Part shown: positions 32,948 to 41,413 of the stretch, piece by piece
How positions within the stretch are numbered: position 1 is the first letter of the stretch
Layout of the letters: every line of letters begins with the position of its first letter
Source: Streptomyces sp. NBC_01498
GTDB lineage: Bacteria > Actinomycetota > Actinomycetes > Streptomycetales > Streptomycetaceae
Direction of reading: 5' to 3'
DNA: 64,000 nt
Assembly: GCF_036327775.1 (NCBI RefSeq)
Contig: NZ_CP109598.1
Location: 4,600,001 to 4,664,000, forward strand
Program-made: the position numbers and the translations under genes
Notes under the pieces: generated by a model
Told to the model about the DNA's origin: nothing
Database searches by the model: none
What the model saw: only the letters and a program-made list of their open reading frames with translations

Positions 32948-34146
32948 TGACCGGCTGCTGCCCGGCCCGCCGAGCGCCGATCGGCTACCGCCCGGCCGAC
33001 TGCCCCGCGTACCCGGAGCGCCCCTGCCCGGCCGGGCCGCCGACCCGCCTGCGACCGGGCGGCTGACCCGCCTCCCCGGAGCGACCCTGCCCCGCCCGAC
33101 CGGATGACCCACCTGCCTGGAGCGTGGCTCGGTCGTTTGCCCGGGGCGCGCGCCGCCGGCTCCGCCCCCGGCCGGGCCGGCTGACCCGCCTGCGACCGGG
33201 CGCCGGATCCGCCGACCCACCGGACCGGAGCGCCTGCCGATCCGTCGGCGAGCCCCGTCGCCGGGCCCGTCAGCCCATCCGCCCGCCCGGCCGGAACGTC
33301 CGCCGACCACCCGCTGCCGGGTCCGCTCCAGGTTTGCCCCCTGCCTCGTCACTTGCCTGCCCGGAGCGCCCGCCCACCACCCGCGCCCCGCCGACCCACC
33401 GGACCGGAGCGCCTGCCGACCCGTCGGCGAGCCCCGTCGCCGGGCCCGTCAGCCCATCCGCCCGCCCGGAACGTCCGCCGACCACCCGCTGCCGGGTCCG
33501 CTCCAGGCTTGCCCCCTGCCTCGTCACTTGCCTGCCCGGAGCGCCCGCCCACCCGCCCGACCGCCTGCTGCCCGGCAGGCTGACCCGCCTGCCCGGAGCA
33601 CCGACTGGTCTCCGCCCGGGGCGCGCGCCGCCGGGTCCGCCCCCGGCCGGGCCGGCTGACCCGCCTGCGACCGGGCGGCTGATCTGCCGGGCAGGCGATC
33701 CGCCCGCCGATGACCCGCCCGGCTCGCCCACCCGCCCGGCCGGAACGTCCGCCGACCACCCGCTGCCGGGTCCGCTCCAGATTTGCCCCCTGCCTCGTCA
33801 CCCGCCTGCCCGGAGCGCCTGCCCACCACCCGCGCCCCGCCGCCGGGTCTTCCGACCCACCCGCTCGCAGCGCCCGCCGACCCGCCCACGAACCCCGTCG
33901 CCGGGCCCGCTGAGCGCTCGCCGCCCCGCCCGCGCCCCGCCGCCGGGTCCGCCGACCCACCCGCCCCGGCGTGCGCACCGGCTTTTCGCCGCCGCCGTAC
34001 GGGTGACATGGCGCCGGGCTCCGTAGCCCTGCCGGATGAATCTTCGTTGCCCGGTGGGGCGGACCGGGGCAGGTCCCTCCGCGAGGACGAGCGCGAAGAC
34101 GGGCGCGCGAGGACGCGTGCGCGAAGACGAGCCGAAGGACGGGCCC
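32948..34146. repeat. Gene-free 1.2-kb field of direct repeats
   Basis: A 179-bp unit occurs at 33211-33389 and again at 33390-33568 with few differences (one 4-nt deletion, scattered substitutions). A partial third copy is at about 33733-33840. A separate ~60-bp segment ('gcccggggcgcgcgccgccgg' onward) is present at about 33140-33202 and 33615-33677, with a shorter relative near 33033. The plus strand is strongly C-rich. Frames on both strands are open only because of composition and give Pro/Arg- or Gly/Arg-rich repeats without family resemblance. No gene is called; any promoter for the downstream glycosyltransferase should lie near 34000-34140. Confidence 0.88.
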
Positions 34147-35778
34147 ATGAGTGTCGCTTCCACACCAGATCCCGGGCGACACCGAACGCCGCCGGCGGGC
34201 TCCCGGGGACGCGGCCGGGGCCGGGTCGTCATGCTCGTCGACAACGCCGTCAACGGCGACTCCCGCGTCCAGAAGGCCGCCCGCTCCATGGCTCACGCGG
34301 GCTGGGACGTGGTGCTCCTCGGCCAGTCCCCGGACCGCGACCGGCACCGCTGGACCCTCGGCGGGGCGGACGTCCGGCTCCTTCCCGTCGTGATGTCCCT
34401 CGCCAAGCGCCGCCGGGACTACCGCCGTGTCGTTCTGCCCCGCCTCTTCGCCTACCGGCGCGGCGGCATCGCGCACCACCGCCGGCAGTGGGTCAAGGCG
34501 TGGCGGGCCGATCTGCTGGCCCGCAGATCCGCCGAGGGCCGGCGCTTCCTGATCCGGCGCACCGCGGCCCGGGTGCTGGCCCGCTGGGTCCGCTTCCGGC
34601 ACCGTCAACTCGCCCTCGTAGAAGGCAGACGCGACCCGGACTCGCTGCCGGAGCGGCTCCGTACGGCCATGTGGCGCGCGCTGCTGGGCGACCGCTGCTG
34701 GCGCAGGCTCGAACCGTACCTGTGGGACTACGAGTTCGCGTTCGGCCCGGTGATCGACGCCCTCGACCCCGATCTCGTCCACGCCAACGACTTCCGGATG
34801 ATCGGGGTCGGCGCCCGCGCCGTGCACCGCGCCCGTGCCCGGGGCCGGAAGGTGCGCCTGGTCTGGGACGCGCACGAGTATCTGCCTGGCATCAAACCCC
34901 GTGCCGGGTACCGGCGTTGGATGCCCGCCCATGTCGCGCACGAGCGGGAGTACGCGCGGTACGCGGACGCCGTCGTCACCGTCTCGCCGTCCCTGGCCGA
35001 ACTGCTCCGGAAGGAACACCGGCTGCCCCGGCTGCCCGATGTCGTGCTCAACGCCCCCGACGGCGGACCGCCCGCCGACCGCGCCCGGGAACCCGTGCCG
35101 GATCTGCGGGAGTTGTGCGGCATCGACGCCGGAACGCCCCTGATCGTCTACAGCGGCGCCCTCGCCCCGCAGCGCGGACTCGCCACGCTCATCGAGGCGT
35201 TGCCCGGTCTGCCGGACACGCACGCGGCGCTGGTCGTCCCGGCGCCGGACGGCTGGGCCGTACGCAAGATGCTCGACCACGCGGCCGACCTCGGTGTCGC
35301 CGACCGCGTCCACCCGCTGCCGTACGTCCCGCACTGGCAGATCGTGCCGTTCCTGGCCGCCGCCGACATCGGCGTCATCCCGATCCACCACTGGCCGAAC
35401 CACGAACTCGCCCTGATCACCAAGTTCATGGAGTACGCGCACGCCCGGCTGCCCATCGTGGTCAGCGACGTGCGCACCATGGCGGAGAAGGTCCGCGAGA
35501 CCGGGCAGGGCGAGGTCTTCCGCGCCGAGGACACGGCGGACTTCGTACGGGCCGTACGCGCCGTGCTCGACGCCCCGGCCGCCTACCGGGCGGCCTACGA
35601 CCGCCCCGGACTGCTGGCGCAGTGGACCTGGGAGACCCAGGCCGAGGTCCTCGACGGCGTCTACCGACGGCTGTTGACCGCCCCGGCGCCCGTGACCGCG
35701 ACCGCGCCGGTTCCCGACGAGGGCCGGCGTCGGGAGGAGACCGAGCCCGGCGATCCGGCGGGCGCCACCGCGACCTGA
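34147..35778 (+). CDS. Glycosyltransferase (GT4-like, GT-B fold)
   Basis: A 543-residue glycosyltransferase. The N-terminal domain starts 'GRVVMLVDNAVNGDSRVQKA' (typical of actinobacterial GT4-type enzymes). A basic helical insertion of about 100 residues (RRDYRR...RHRQLALVEGRR) follows, then 'DPDLVHANDFRM' and 'VWDAHEYLPG'. The C-terminal domain has 'LIVYSGALAPQRGLATLIEALPG' and 'PNHELALITKFMEYAHARLPIV', the nucleotide-sugar binding region. The donor and acceptor are unknown; context suggests assembly of a wall glycopolymer. The ATG at 34147 is used; the frame continues upstream into the repeat field without similarity. Confidence 0.92.
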   Translation: MSVASTPDPGRHRTPPAGSRGRGRGRVVMLVDNAVNGDSRVQKAARSMAHAGWDVVLLGQSPDRDRHRWTLGGADVRLLPVVMSLAKRRRDYRRVVLPRLFAYRRGGIAHHRRQWVKAWRADLLARRSAEGRRFLIRRTAARVLARWVRFRHRQLALVEGRRDPDSLPERLRTAMWRALLGDRCWRRLEPYLWDYEFAFGPVIDALDPDLVHANDFRMIGVGARAVHRARARGRKVRLVWDAHEYLPGIKPRAGYRRWMPAHVAHEREYARYADAVVTVSPSLAELLRKEHRLPRLPDVVLNAPDGGPPADRAREPVPDLRELCGIDAGTPLIVYSGALAPQRGLATLIEALPGLPDTHAALVVPAPDGWAVRKMLDHAADLGVADRVHPLPYVPHWQIVPFLAAADIGVIPIHHWPNHELALITKFMEYAHARLPIVVSDVRTMAEKVRETGQGEVFRAEDTADFVRAVRAVLDAPAAYRAAYDRPGLLAQWTWETQAEVLDGVYRRLLTAPAPVTATAPVPDEGRRREETEPGDPAGATAT

Positions 35779-35974
35779 CGGGATCGCACCCGGGTACCGG
35801 CCCGCCCGTCGGCCTGCTGCCTGCCCGTCGGCCGGCCTGCCCGGTGAGCGGTCGGCCGCGTGCCGCCACGTGACCATACGGCCGTACGGGCGTTGATGTC
35901 CTCGGACGTCGGGAGACGTCACCGGCGTCCGGGGGAGCGCCGCACCCCACGAGCCGGATGGAAAGCGAGTCACC

Positions 35975-36796
35975 GTGCACAGGTCCGCGTACGAGCAGAT
36001 GGAGCTCTGCGTCAAGGAGTACATGCCCGCCACCGGCCGCCACCGGGTGGTCGACCTCGGCTCGCGCGTCTCGCCCAGGCAGTCACTCACCCACCGGAGC
36101 CTGCTCGACGGGCGCGACGTCGAGTACATCGGCGTCGACGTGCTGGACGGCCCCAACGTCGACCGGGTGATGCGCAGGCCGTATCGCGTCCCGGTACGGT
36201 CCCGCAGCGCCGACTTCGTGATCTCCGGCCAGGCTTTCGAGCACATCCCGTTCTTCTGGGCGTCGATGATGGAGATCGCCCGCGTCCTTCGCCCCGGCGG
36301 CCTGGCGTTCGTCACCGCGCCCTCGCGCGGGCACGCGCACGACGCGCAGGACTGCTGGCGGTACTACCCCGACGGCTTCCGCGCCATGGCCGCCTTCGCC
36401 GGGCTCGAACTGGCCGAGGCGTACACGGACTTCCCCCCGATGAAGGGCATCCGCTTCGACTACGCCGCGATCAGCGGCAAGCGTGCCTACTGGGGCGACT
36501 CGGTCGGGGTGTTCCGCAGGCCGGTCCGGCCGAGGAGGCGGCTGTGGGAGTACGCCGTACGGGAGTTGACCGTGCGGTACGCCAACCGGGTCGGCGGCGT
36601 CGACGGCATTCCGCTGCCCGAACCCGTCGCCGGGCGGGAACGCCCCGGCCGGGGCCCCGCCGCCGCGCCCGCCACCGTGCCTGCCTCCGGACCCGGCGCC
36701 GCGCCCACCGTCCCCGCCGTCCCCGCGCCCGCCACCGAGCCGGAGCCCGGAGCCGTCCGCGCCGTCGCCGCCCAGACAGACACGAAAGAGGCATAA
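35975..36796 (+). CDS. SAM-dependent methyltransferase (class I)
   Basis: A 273-residue protein starting with GTG. The Rossmann core has 'HRVVDLGSRVSPRQS' (motif I), 'YIGVDVLDGPNVD' (motif II acidic), 'SADFVISGQAFEHIP' (motif IV) and 'VLRPGGLAFVTAPSRG' (motif V), as in Methyltransf_11 proteins. 'HAHDAQDCWRYYPDGF' is typical of methyltransferases in sugar or polysaccharide clusters. The last ~60 residues are Pro/Ala-rich. The substrate is unknown, probably a sugar residue or polymer end. The next methyltransferase begins about 60 nt downstream. Confidence 0.88.
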   Translation: MHRSAYEQMELCVKEYMPATGRHRVVDLGSRVSPRQSLTHRSLLDGRDVEYIGVDVLDGPNVDRVMRRPYRVPVRSRSADFVISGQAFEHIPFFWASMMEIARVLRPGGLAFVTAPSRGHAHDAQDCWRYYPDGFRAMAAFAGLELAEAYTDFPPMKGIRFDYAAISGKRAYWGDSVGVFRRPVRPRRRLWEYAVRELTVRYANRVGGVDGIPLPEPVAGRERPGRGPAAAPATVPASGPGAAPTVPAVPAPATEPEPGAVRAVAAQTDTKEA

Positions 36797-36855
36797 GAGA
36801 GCGGGAGTTGACGAAAGGTGACATCGGCGGAGTTCTGCGCGTACCGTCCGTCGGC

Positions 36856-37683
36856 ATGGCATGGCGAAGCGCAGTGAACGGCGCCCTCGACAGACTCACC
36901 GGATACCAGCTCAGGCGCACCCCGGTCCCCGGCCCCCGGCCGGCGGTGCCGTCCCCCGCCGCCACGGCCCCGGCCCCGCCGAAGCCCCGGCCGAAGCCGA
37001 AGCCGGCGGCGCTTCCCGCCGACTACGACGACGAGGCCAAGGACATCATCCGGGCGGTCAAGCCGTACACGATGACCTCCCCGGAACGGCTCAACGCCTT
37101 CATCCTGGCCACCCGCCACGTCGTCCGCCACGACATCCCCGGCGACATCGTCGAGTGCGGTGTCTGGCGCGGCGGTTCGATGCAGGCGTGCGCCAAGACC
37201 CTGCTCGCGCTCGGCGAGACCGGCCGCGACCTGTATCTCTTCGACACCTTCGAGGGCATGCCGCCGCCCACCGCCGAGGACCTGCGGCGCGACGGCAGGT
37301 CCGCCGAGGAACTGCTCGCCGCCCAGTCCAGGGAGCGGCCGATCTGGGCGGTCGCCTCACTGGAGGACGTACAGGCGGGCTTCGCGGGGGTGCCCTATCC
37401 CGGTGAGCGCGTGCACTACGTGCAGGGCATGGTCGAGGACACCGTGCCCGCGCAGGCGCCCGAGCGGATCTCGATCCTGCGCCTGGACACCGACTGGTAC
37501 GCCTCCACCAAGCACGAACTGGAGTTTCTCTACCCCCGGTTGGTGAGCGGCGGGGTGCTGCTCATCGACGACTACGGCTACTGGCAGGGCTCGCGCCAGG
37601 CCGTGGACGAGTTCCTGGAGAAGACCGGCGAACGGCTCCTCATGCTGCGCATGGACGAGGGCCGCATCGCGGTCAAGCCCTGA
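36856..37683 (+). CDS. TylF/MycF-type macrocin O-methyltransferase family protein
   Basis: A 275-residue protein of the TylF family (SAM- and metal-dependent sugar O-methyltransferases). A Pro/Lys-rich linker (about 25-55) precedes the core. The core has 'GDIVECGVWRGGSMQACAKTL' (SAM motif), 'LYLFDTFEGMPPPT', 'RLDTDWYASTKHELEFLYPRL' (metal-binding aspartates) and 'GGVLLIDDYGYWQGSRQAVDEFL'. The ATG at 36856 gives the family-like beginning; a TTG at 36808 is a weaker alternative. Members occur both in macrolide pathways and in cell-surface polymer clusters; the neighbours favour the latter. Confidence 0.88.
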   Translation: MAWRSAVNGALDRLTGYQLRRTPVPGPRPAVPSPAATAPAPPKPRPKPKPAALPADYDDEAKDIIRAVKPYTMTSPERLNAFILATRHVVRHDIPGDIVECGVWRGGSMQACAKTLLALGETGRDLYLFDTFEGMPPPTAEDLRRDGRSAEELLAAQSRERPIWAVASLEDVQAGFAGVPYPGERVHYVQGMVEDTVPAQAPERISILRLDTDWYASTKHELEFLYPRLVSGGVLLIDDYGYWQGSRQAVDEFLEKTGERLLMLRMDEGRIAVKP

Positions 37684-37744
37684 GGCTCTCCCGGGGCCCG
37701 GCCCCGTATCCACCGCAGAAGTTCGGAAGGACCGTGCACCGCGC

Positions 37745-40700
37745 ATGACCCCCCGCCTCACCGTCGTCGTGCCCGTCTACAACGTGGAGGACTACCTCGA
37801 CGACTGCCTACGCTCCCTGGCCGGACAGACCGTGGCCGACGTCGAGATCGTCATGGTGAACGACGGTTCCACCGACGGGAGCGCGCGGATCGCGAGACGG
37901 TACGCCGACCGGGACGACCGGTTCCGGCTGGTCGACCAGCGCAACGCCGGGCTCGGCGCGGCGCGCAACACCGGAATCCGTTACGCCCGGGGGGAGTTCC
38001 TCACCTTCGTCGACAGCGACGACACGGTGCCCGGGGACGCGTACGAGCGGATGCTGGCCGCCCTCGACGCCTCCGGCTCCGACTTCGCCACCGGCAATGT
38101 GCTCAGGCTCGGGCCCGGCGGGTCGCTGGCGCAGGCGCCGATGTTCCGCAAGCCGATGGCGAACGCGCGCTCGGGGACGCGGATCACCCGCGACTGGGTG
38201 CTCCTCGGGGACCGTATCGCCTGCAACAAGGTCTTCCGGAAGTCCTTCTGGGACCGGCACGCCCTGACCTTCCCCACCGGGGTGCTGTACGAGGACATCG
38301 CCGTCGTGCTGCCCGCGTACTTCCTGGCGAGCGCGGTGGACGTGCTGTCCGCCCCCGTCTACCACTGGCGGCTCAGGGACGGCTCGATCACCGCCGACCG
38401 CGCCGTGCCGAAAGGCATCCGGGACCGGGTCGCCGCCGTGACAGCGGTCAGCGACTTCCTCAGGGAGCGCGGGCGGGCACCCGCCACCACCGAACGGACC
38501 GTCTCCGACCGGGACTTCCCCGTCCCCGACGGGGACACCGACCGGGACACCGACTGGGCCGACGCGCTCCGGCGCTACCACCAGCACGTCCTCTCCGGGG
38601 ACCTGTGGCTGTTCATCGAGGCGCTGCCCGACGGCGACGCCAACTTCCACGCCGCCTTCCTCGACCACGCCAACACCTTCGCCGCGACGGTCGAGCAGAG
38701 CGTCTTCGACGCCCTGCCGCTCCCGCTGCGCGTCAAGTGGCATCTGATCCGTGAGCGCCGGATGCCCGAACTCCTCGCGCTGCTGGCCCACGAGAAGGCC
38801 GACCCCGGCGCGTTCGGCGTCCGGGGACTGCGCAGGTCCCGCGCCGAGTACCCGGTGCTCACCGGCGGTCTGCCCCGGGCCGTCGCCACCCTCAAGCCCA
38901 AGGAACTGCCGGTGACCGCGCATCTCACCGAGGCCGTGTGGCGCGGCGGGCGACTGCACCTCAAGGGGTACGCGTACGTGCGCAACATCCCGGCGGACGC
39001 CCGCCGCAGGTCCGTCAAGGCCGCCTGGCTGCGCACCGGGAGGCGGCGGCTGCTGCCGCTGTGGACGCGCACCGTACGGATGCCGGCGGCGACGTACGAG
39101 TCCCGGCAGGGCCTGCACGCCTACGACTGGGCCGGGTTCGAGACCGTCGTCGATCCGCGCCGGCTCGTTCGGGCGAGGCCGCCGGGCTCGGGCTCCGCCC
39201 GTACGGTCTGGAAGCTGGAGATGGGCGTGTTCGGGGCGGGGCGGCTGCGCCGGGCGCCGCTGCGGCTGACCGGTGCGGCCACGGTGCCCGCCGTCCCGGC
39301 CGTGCACTACGTGAACGACACCACCCGTGTCGTGCCCACCCTCGACGGAAACAAGCTCGAACTGCGAGTCGAGCCCGTACGCGCCCTGCTCACCCGCCAC
39401 ACGGCCGTGGACGGCACGCGGGACCGGGACACGCGGGACCGGGACACGCGGGACCGGGACACGCGCGACCCGGAGACCGCCGCCGTACGGATCGAGGGGC
39501 TGCTGCACGGCACGCACAGCCCGCCGAACGCGCTGGCCGTCCAGAACTGGCTCACCAAGGACGTCCACGAGGTCCCCCTGCGGGTCGCGAACGGCACCTT
39601 CAGCGCCGACGTCCCGCTGAGCGTCTTCGGCGACCCCGGGGCCCACCGCCCCGCCACCGTGCCCTGGGGTGTCCACCTCGTCCGAGCCAACGGCAGCCGC
39701 TTCGCCGTCGCCGCGCGCGGCACGGTCCGCCCCGGGCACTACCCGCTGGGCGAGGGCCGCGAGGTGTACGTCACCGCCAACGCGGCGGGCGATCTCGTCC
39801 TCGGCGACCAGACCGAGCAGCCCGTGGTCGACGCCCTCGACTGGGCCGCCGACGGCACGCTGGTCCTCCGGGGCAGCCGGCCCGCCCTCGGCGGACCGGC
39901 CCGCGACGGATCGGCTCTCGACGCGGCCGAGTTGGTGCTGCGCCACAGCGGCCACGGCGAGGAGAACGTCTTCCCGCTCGACCTCCTCGCCGACGGCCGT
40001 TTCGTCACGACCCTGCGGCCCGGCGCCGTCGAAGGACTGCACGGCGTACGCCAACTGGCCGAGGGAAGCTGGCTGTTGTCCGTCCGCGAGCCGGGCGAGA
40101 GCGACCCCGAGCGCTACACCGCCGTACGGGTCCAGCCCGCCCGGCACCCGTCGCTGCCCCTCGTACGGACCCTGGAGGGGCGCGAGTTCACCCTCGACCG
40201 GCACCACCAGGACCTGCTCCGGCTGCACTCCGGCTCCGCCCTGCCGGAACAGGACCGGGGCGCGTACCGGCAGCAGCGGCTGCGCCGCCGCTACGCCGAG
40301 TGCCGCACCGCCGGACCACTGCGCGACGCCGTCCTCTACAGCAGCTTCGACGGCCGTCAGTACTCCGACTCGCCGCGCGCCGTCCACGAGGAACTCGTGC
40401 GCAGACAGGCCCCCGTGGAACATCTGTGGGTCGTGCGCGACCGGCAGGTGACCCTGCCGAGCGGCGCCCGCGCCGTCGAACTGCACAGCGCCGACTGGTA
40501 CGAGGCCCTGGCCCGCAGCCGCTGCGTCGTCACCAACACCCATCTGCCCGAGTGGTTCGAGCGCGCCGACGGCCAGTTCGTCGTCCAGACCTGGCACGGC
40601 ACCCCGCTCAAGCGCATCGGCCGCGACCTCGCGGGCAGCGCGTACGCCGACGAGGCGTACATCGCGACCCTGCCGCGCCGCGCCGCGCAGTGGAGCGTGC

Positions 40701-41413
40701 TCGTCTCGCCCAACGGCTTCTCCACACCGATCATGCGCCGCGCCTTCGGTTACGAGGGCACCGTCCTGGAGTGCGGCTATCCGCGCAACGACCTGCTGCA
40801 CGCGCCCGACCGGGAGAAGGTCGCCGACGCCGTCCGCGAGGCCCTCGGCATCCCCGAGGGCAAGCGGGTGATCCTCTACGCGCCGACCTGGCGCGAGGAC
40901 CAGCCCAAGAAGGGCGGCCGGTACGGGCTCGACCTCCGGCTCGACCTGGAACAGGCGGCGGAGAAGCTGGCCGGCGACCATGTCCTGCTCGTCCGCCGCC
41001 ACTACCTGGTCGGCGGCACGGTGCCGGGCGCGGGGCGCGGCCCGGCCGGGTTCGTCCGGGACGTGTCCCGCTACCCGGACGTCGCCGACCTGCTGCTGAT
41101 CAGCGACGCCCTGGTCACCGACTACTCGTCGCTGATGTTCGACTTCGCGCAGACGGGCCGGCCGATGTACTTCCACGTGTACGACCTGGAGCACTACCGC
41201 GACACCCTGCGCGGTTTCTACTTCGACTTCGAGTCGTCGGCGCCCGGACCGGTCGTCGCCGACACCGCCGGGCTCGTGTCGGCCCTGCGCGCGCCGGGAG
41301 CGTGGGTGTCCTCGGCCGCGTACGACCGGTTCCGGGAGACGTTCTGCGACCTGGACGACGGCACCGCCGCGCGCCGGGTCGCGGACCTGATGCCCGTGGG
41401 GAGCGCCGTATGA
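37745..41413 (+). CDS. Bifunctional GT2 glycosyltransferase / CDP-glycerol glycerophosphotransferase (TagF-like), 1222 aa
   Basis: The N-terminal GT2 domain (about 1-230) has 'VVVPVYNVEDYLDDCL', ND at 39-40 in 'MVNDGSTDGS' and 'DSDDT' at 90-94. A long middle section (about 250-850) has no family I recognise and looks beta-rich; it holds a short TRDRD repeat at 558-577. The C-terminal TagF/TagB domain (about 860-1215) has 'VQTWHGTPLKRIG', 'CGYPRNDLL', 'ILYAPTWRED' and 'TDYSSLMFDFAQTG'. Such fusions transfer sugars and polyol-phosphate units in wall teichoic acid synthesis at the inner membrane face. The next gene overlaps by ATGA. Confidence 0.93.
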   Translation: MTPRLTVVVPVYNVEDYLDDCLRSLAGQTVADVEIVMVNDGSTDGSARIARRYADRDDRFRLVDQRNAGLGAARNTGIRYARGEFLTFVDSDDTVPGDAYERMLAALDASGSDFATGNVLRLGPGGSLAQAPMFRKPMANARSGTRITRDWVLLGDRIACNKVFRKSFWDRHALTFPTGVLYEDIAVVLPAYFLASAVDVLSAPVYHWRLRDGSITADRAVPKGIRDRVAAVTAVSDFLRERGRAPATTERTVSDRDFPVPDGDTDRDTDWADALRRYHQHVLSGDLWLFIEALPDGDANFHAAFLDHANTFAATVEQSVFDALPLPLRVKWHLIRERRMPELLALLAHEKADPGAFGVRGLRRSRAEYPVLTGGLPRAVATLKPKELPVTAHLTEAVWRGGRLHLKGYAYVRNIPADARRRSVKAAWLRTGRRRLLPLWTRTVRMPAATYESRQGLHAYDWAGFETVVDPRRLVRARPPGSGSARTVWKLEMGVFGAGRLRRAPLRLTGAATVPAVPAVHYVNDTTRVVPTLDGNKLELRVEPVRALLTRHTAVDGTRDRDTRDRDTRDRDTRDPETAAVRIEGLLHGTHSPPNALAVQNWLTKDVHEVPLRVANGTFSADVPLSVFGDPGAHRPATVPWGVHLVRANGSRFAVAARGTVRPGHYPLGEGREVYVTANAAGDLVLGDQTEQPVVDALDWAADGTLVLRGSRPALGGPARDGSALDAAELVLRHSGHGEENVFPLDLLADGRFVTTLRPGAVEGLHGVRQLAEGSWLLSVREPGESDPERYTAVRVQPARHPSLPLVRTLEGREFTLDRHHQDLLRLHSGSALPEQDRGAYRQQRLRRRYAECRTAGPLRDAVLYSSFDGRQYSDSPRAVHEELVRRQAPVEHLWVVRDRQVTLPSGARAVELHSADWYEALARSRCVVTNTHLPEWFERADGQFVVQTWHGTPLKRIGRDLAGSAYADEAYIATLPRRAAQWSVLVSPNGFSTPIMRRAFGYEGTVLECGYPRNDLLHAPDREKVADAVREALGIPEGKRVILYAPTWREDQPKKGGRYGLDLRLDLEQAAEKLAGDHVLLVRRHYLVGGTVPGAGRGPAGFVRDVSRYPDVADLLLISDALVTDYSSLMFDFAQTGRPMYFHVYDLEHYRDTLRGFYFDFESSAPGPVVADTAGLVSALRAPGAWVSSAAYDRFRETFCDLDDGTAARRVADLMPVGSAV
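39416..39475 (+). repeat. 15-bp tandem repeat coding TRDRD
   Basis: Three identical 15-bp units (acgcgggaccgggac) at 39416-39460 are followed by one degenerate unit. They encode Thr-Arg-Asp-Arg-Asp in the unassigned middle part of the first TagF-like fusion. Copy number is likely to vary between strains. Confidence 0.9.

Noticed and set aside
33349..36315. 988-codon minus-strand frame over the repeat field and glycosyltransferase gene
   Set aside because: It is antisense to a clear GT4-type enzyme, and its C-terminal part only reflects the C-rich repeats.
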